Assembly: GCA_005884155.1 (NCBI GenBank)
Contig: VAXD01000063.1
Location: 1-15,374 of the forward strand
DNA: 15,374 bases
From: Actinomycetota bacterium
GTDB taxonomy: Bacteria; Actinomycetota; Thermoleophilia; Gaiellales; Gaiellaceae
Direction: 5' to 3'
The notes below the pieces were generated by a model. The model was not told where the DNA came from. It saw only the letters and a program-made list of their open reading frames with translations, and did not search any database. Position numbers and translations under genes: made by a program. Below are positions 13,957 through 15,374 of the stretch, in pieces (the stretch's first letter is position 1; the number at the start of each line of letters is the position of its first letter).

Positions 13957-15093
13957 CTACGTCGGGGTCCCGGCGATCCTACTGTGTGCTAACTCGGCGA
14001 TCTGCTCGACCGCAAAGCGGAGCTCGTCGTCCGAGTTGTAGAAGTGCGGGCCGAGGCGCAGGCCGACCTCGGGACGGCTGTCGCAGAGGATCCGGCGGGC
14101 GGCAAGCTCGTCATTGACCGCGTCCGGCTCGGGCACCCGGACGACGACGGTGCCGCCTCGACGGTCCGGGTCGCGGGTGCCGACCACCTCGAGGCCGGCC
14201 TCGTCGAGCAGCTTCACCAGCAGCGCCGTCTGCTCGACGGAGCGTGCGCGGATCCGCTCGACGCCCACCTCCTCGACCACGTCGTAGCCCGCGGTCGCGG
14301 CGTAGAGGGCCGGGACGTTCGGCGTCCCGGTGAGGAAGCGCCACGCGCCGGCCGCGTAGTCCTGTTCCGGCTCGAATGCGAACGGGCGCGCGTGCGCCTG
14401 CCAGCCGGTCAGCGCGGGCTCGAGCGTCTCCGCCAGCTCGGGCCGCACGTACAGCCACGCCGCGCCGGGGCCGCCGCAGAGCCACTTGACCGACCCGCCG
14501 ACGGCGAAGTCGACGCCGAGCGCGGTCACGTCCAGCGGCACCGTGCCGACCGACTGATACGCGTCGAGCACGACGAGCGCGCCCACCTCGTGCGCCCGCG
14601 CCACGATCGCATCGACGTCCTGAATCTCGCCCGTACGGAACAGGACGTGCGTGACCGGCACGAGCAGTGTCCGCTCGTCGATCGCCTCGACGACGCCCTC
14701 GTGGTCCGCCGCGACCTCGATCTCGGCCCCGCGCGCTGCCTGGTAGAGGTAGCGCACGGACGGGAAGTTGCCTTCCTCGTAGACGACCCGGCGGCGCTCA
14801 CCCTCGAAGCCGAAGCAGGAGAGAACGACGGCCTCGGCCAGCGTGACGTTCTGGTGCATCGAGACGCTTCCGGCCGGCGCGCCGATCAGCCGGGCAATCT
14901 GGTCGCCGACGGTCACCGGCAGCTCCCACCAGCCTTCCTCCCAGGCCCGGACGCCGCGCGTCCGCCACGCTCGCGCGTAGTCGAGCAGGCGCTCCTCGGC
15001 CGCCGCCGGCATCGCGCCGAGCGAGTGGCTGACCAGGTAGGTCGTCTCCGCGAGGATCGGGAAGCGGTCGCGGTAGACGAGTAGCTCGCTCAC
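13957..15093 (-). CDS. Kynureninase-like class V aminotransferase-fold PLP enzyme
   Basis: Pyridoxal-phosphate enzyme of aminotransferase class V, 378 aa, cytoplasmic. It most resembles kynureninase, which cleaves kynurenine to anthranilate and alanine. Matching segments are YLVSHSLGAMP near the N-terminus, GWWELPVTVGDQIARLIGA, YEEGNFPSVRYLY, VTHVLFRTGEIQDVDAIVARAHEVGALVVLDAYQSVG (PLP-binding Asp; Gln where kynureninases usually have His), and GGSVKWLCGGPGAAWLYV with the Schiff-base Lys. The end (LRLGPHFYNSDDELRFAVEQI) is also kynureninase-like. No other tryptophan-degradation genes are visible, so another substrate is possible. The start GTG 15093 was chosen by homology length; no good Shine-Dalgarno sequence is seen. 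The ABM-like gene follows after 10 bp. Confidence 0.82.
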   Translation of the reverse strand: MSELLVYRDRFPILAETTYLVSHSLGAMPAAAEERLLDYARAWRTRGVRAWEEGWWELPVTVGDQIARLIGAPAGSVSMHQNVTLAEAVVLSCFGFEGERRRVVYEEGNFPSVRYLYQAARGAEIEVAADHEGVVEAIDERTLLVPVTHVLFRTGEIQDVDAIVARAHEVGALVVLDAYQSVGTVPLDVTALGVDFAVGGSVKWLCGGPGAAWLYVRPELAETLEPALTGWQAHARPFAFEPEQDYAAGAWRFLTGTPNVPALYAATAGYDVVEEVGVERIRARSVEQTALLVKLLDEAGLEVVGTRDPDRRGGTVVVRVPEPDAVNDELAARRILCDSRPEVGLRLGPHFYNSDDELRFAVEQIAELAHSRIAGTPT

Positions 15094-15141
15094 GGGCCGC
15101 GAGTATTCCTGATCCCTCGTTCGAGTGATTTCCCGCCCGAT

Positions 15142-15228
15142 CCCCTTTCCGGGTGATGGGTCGCTTCGGCGGGCCTGCCTAGGGTCAGACCGTTCTGCAC
15201 TGCGGTCTGCGCGAGGCACGGAAAGGGG
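15142..15228 (+). promoter_or_regulatory. Structured mRNA leader candidate sequestering a ribosome binding site
   Basis: CCCCTTTCCG (15142-15151) is a perfect complement of CGGAAAGGGG (15219-15228), which contains the purine-rich ribosome binding site of the TTG-started gene at 15234. Inside, TGCCT (15176-15180) pairs with AGGCA (15214-15218), directly stacked on the outer stem. CAGACCG (15186-15192) pairs with CGGTCTG (15203-15209). A UUCG-capped mini-hairpin sits at 15162-15171. The nested layout looks like a regulatory leader (riboswitch, thermosensor or protein site). It matches no class I can name. Confidence 0.45.
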
Positions 15229-15233
15229 TTCGG

Positions 15234-15374
15234 TTGCGGGAAGCCAACGACGGGGAGCGCGGAGAGTCGCGCGCGAGCGGGCTCTGGGGTGCGAAACGGG
15301 GAGGTCAAGGGTCGAGTACGGGGCGTAAGCGCGGCGCGATCAGACGCGGCCTCCTCCTGTTCTTCCTGCTCGTC
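15234..15374 (+). CDS. N-terminus of a membrane-anchored or secreted protein (truncated by window edge)
   Basis: An open frame runs from TTG 15234 to the window end (47 codons). The first 38 or so residues are hydrophilic and basic (LREANDGERGESRASGLWG, then many Lys/Arg), ending GRKRGAIRRG. A hydrophobic stretch, LLLFFLLV, then begins and continues out of the window. This looks like a type II signal anchor or signal peptide with a long cytoplasmic N-tail. AAAGGGG lies about 5 nt before the TTG, and an in-frame stop at 15180 excludes an upstream ATG. The family cannot be told from this fragment. Confidence 0.5.
   Translation, partial: MREANDGERGESRASGLWGAKRGGQGSSTGRKRGAIRRGLLLFFLLV

Noticed and set aside
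12741..14117. Long plus-strand open frame (458 codons) across thyX, DUF72 and the ABM-like gene
   Set aside because: It has an Arg/Pro/Ala-rich shadow composition and no domain, while three recognisable genes occupy the same DNA in other frames.
15142..15233. c-di-AMP (ydaO-type) or cobalamin riboswitch before the right-edge gene
   Set aside because: I cannot find the conserved core sequences of either class; only generic nested stems are visible.

Overview
The window is high-GC, gene-dense bacterial chromosome. Stop codons are so rare that long spurious open frames run opposite most real genes. Gene content (N-terminal RpoD, FolE2, ThyX, PlsY, an RskA-like ECF sigma/anti-sigma pair, many GTG starts and probable leaderless starts) suggests an actinobacterium. 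A deep Thermoleophilia-type lineage (Gaiellales/Solirubrobacterales) is my inference; no rRNA or marker search was possible. I see no CRISPR array, IS element, phage gene, tRNA or rRNA.

Layout. 1-357 (-) is the N-terminus of the primary sigma factor RpoD, cut by the window edge. 491-1372 (-) is a class-II-type L-asparaginase, head to head with an Fpg/Nei-family DNA glycosylase (1387-2214, +). 2197-2634 (-) is a MarR regulator divergent from an ankyrin-repeat protein (2657-3136, +), with a perfect 17-bp palindrome between their start codons. 5663 down to 3113 (-) is a tightly coupled three-gene operon: a histidine-kinase-like protein with a decayed ATPase domain, an FMN-dependent alpha-hydroxy-acid oxidase and an alpha/beta hydrolase, joined by ATGA overlaps. 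Divergent from it, sharing a CATG double start, are GTP cyclohydrolase FolE2 and an overlapping GAF/class III nucleotide cyclase (5662-7805, +).

9032 down to 7795 (-) is an unusual Fe/Mn superoxide dismutase homologue followed by PlsY, which apparently begins with CTG. The unusual SOD lies head to head with a canonical Mn-type SOD (9061-9690, +). Then come a secreted repeat protein (9720-10352, -), a short-chain dehydrogenase lacking the usual Ser/Tyr (10442-11101, +), an ECF sigma factor (11167-11721, +) and its RskA-like anti-sigma factor, which is split by an apparent single-base frameshift (11718-12306, +). ThyX (-) and a DUF72 protein (+) are divergent with overlapping 5' ends. A kynureninase-like PLP enzyme and a small ABM-like protein form a minus-strand pair (15093-13644). 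The window ends in a partial plus-strand membrane or secreted protein behind a leader that can fold so as to hide its ribosome binding site.

Themes. Five convergent junctions overlap at their 3' ends and only one (sodA/secreted protein) has room for a terminator. Several divergent starts lack a Shine-Dalgarno sequence but carry a TANNNT-like element 6-8 nt upstream, which fits leaderless transcription. The most notable points are the operator/promoter of the MarR-ankyrin pair, the pseudokinase-oxidase-hydrolase operon, the two dissimilar head-to-head SODs, the frameshifted anti-sigma factor and the SD-sequestering leader at the right edge.
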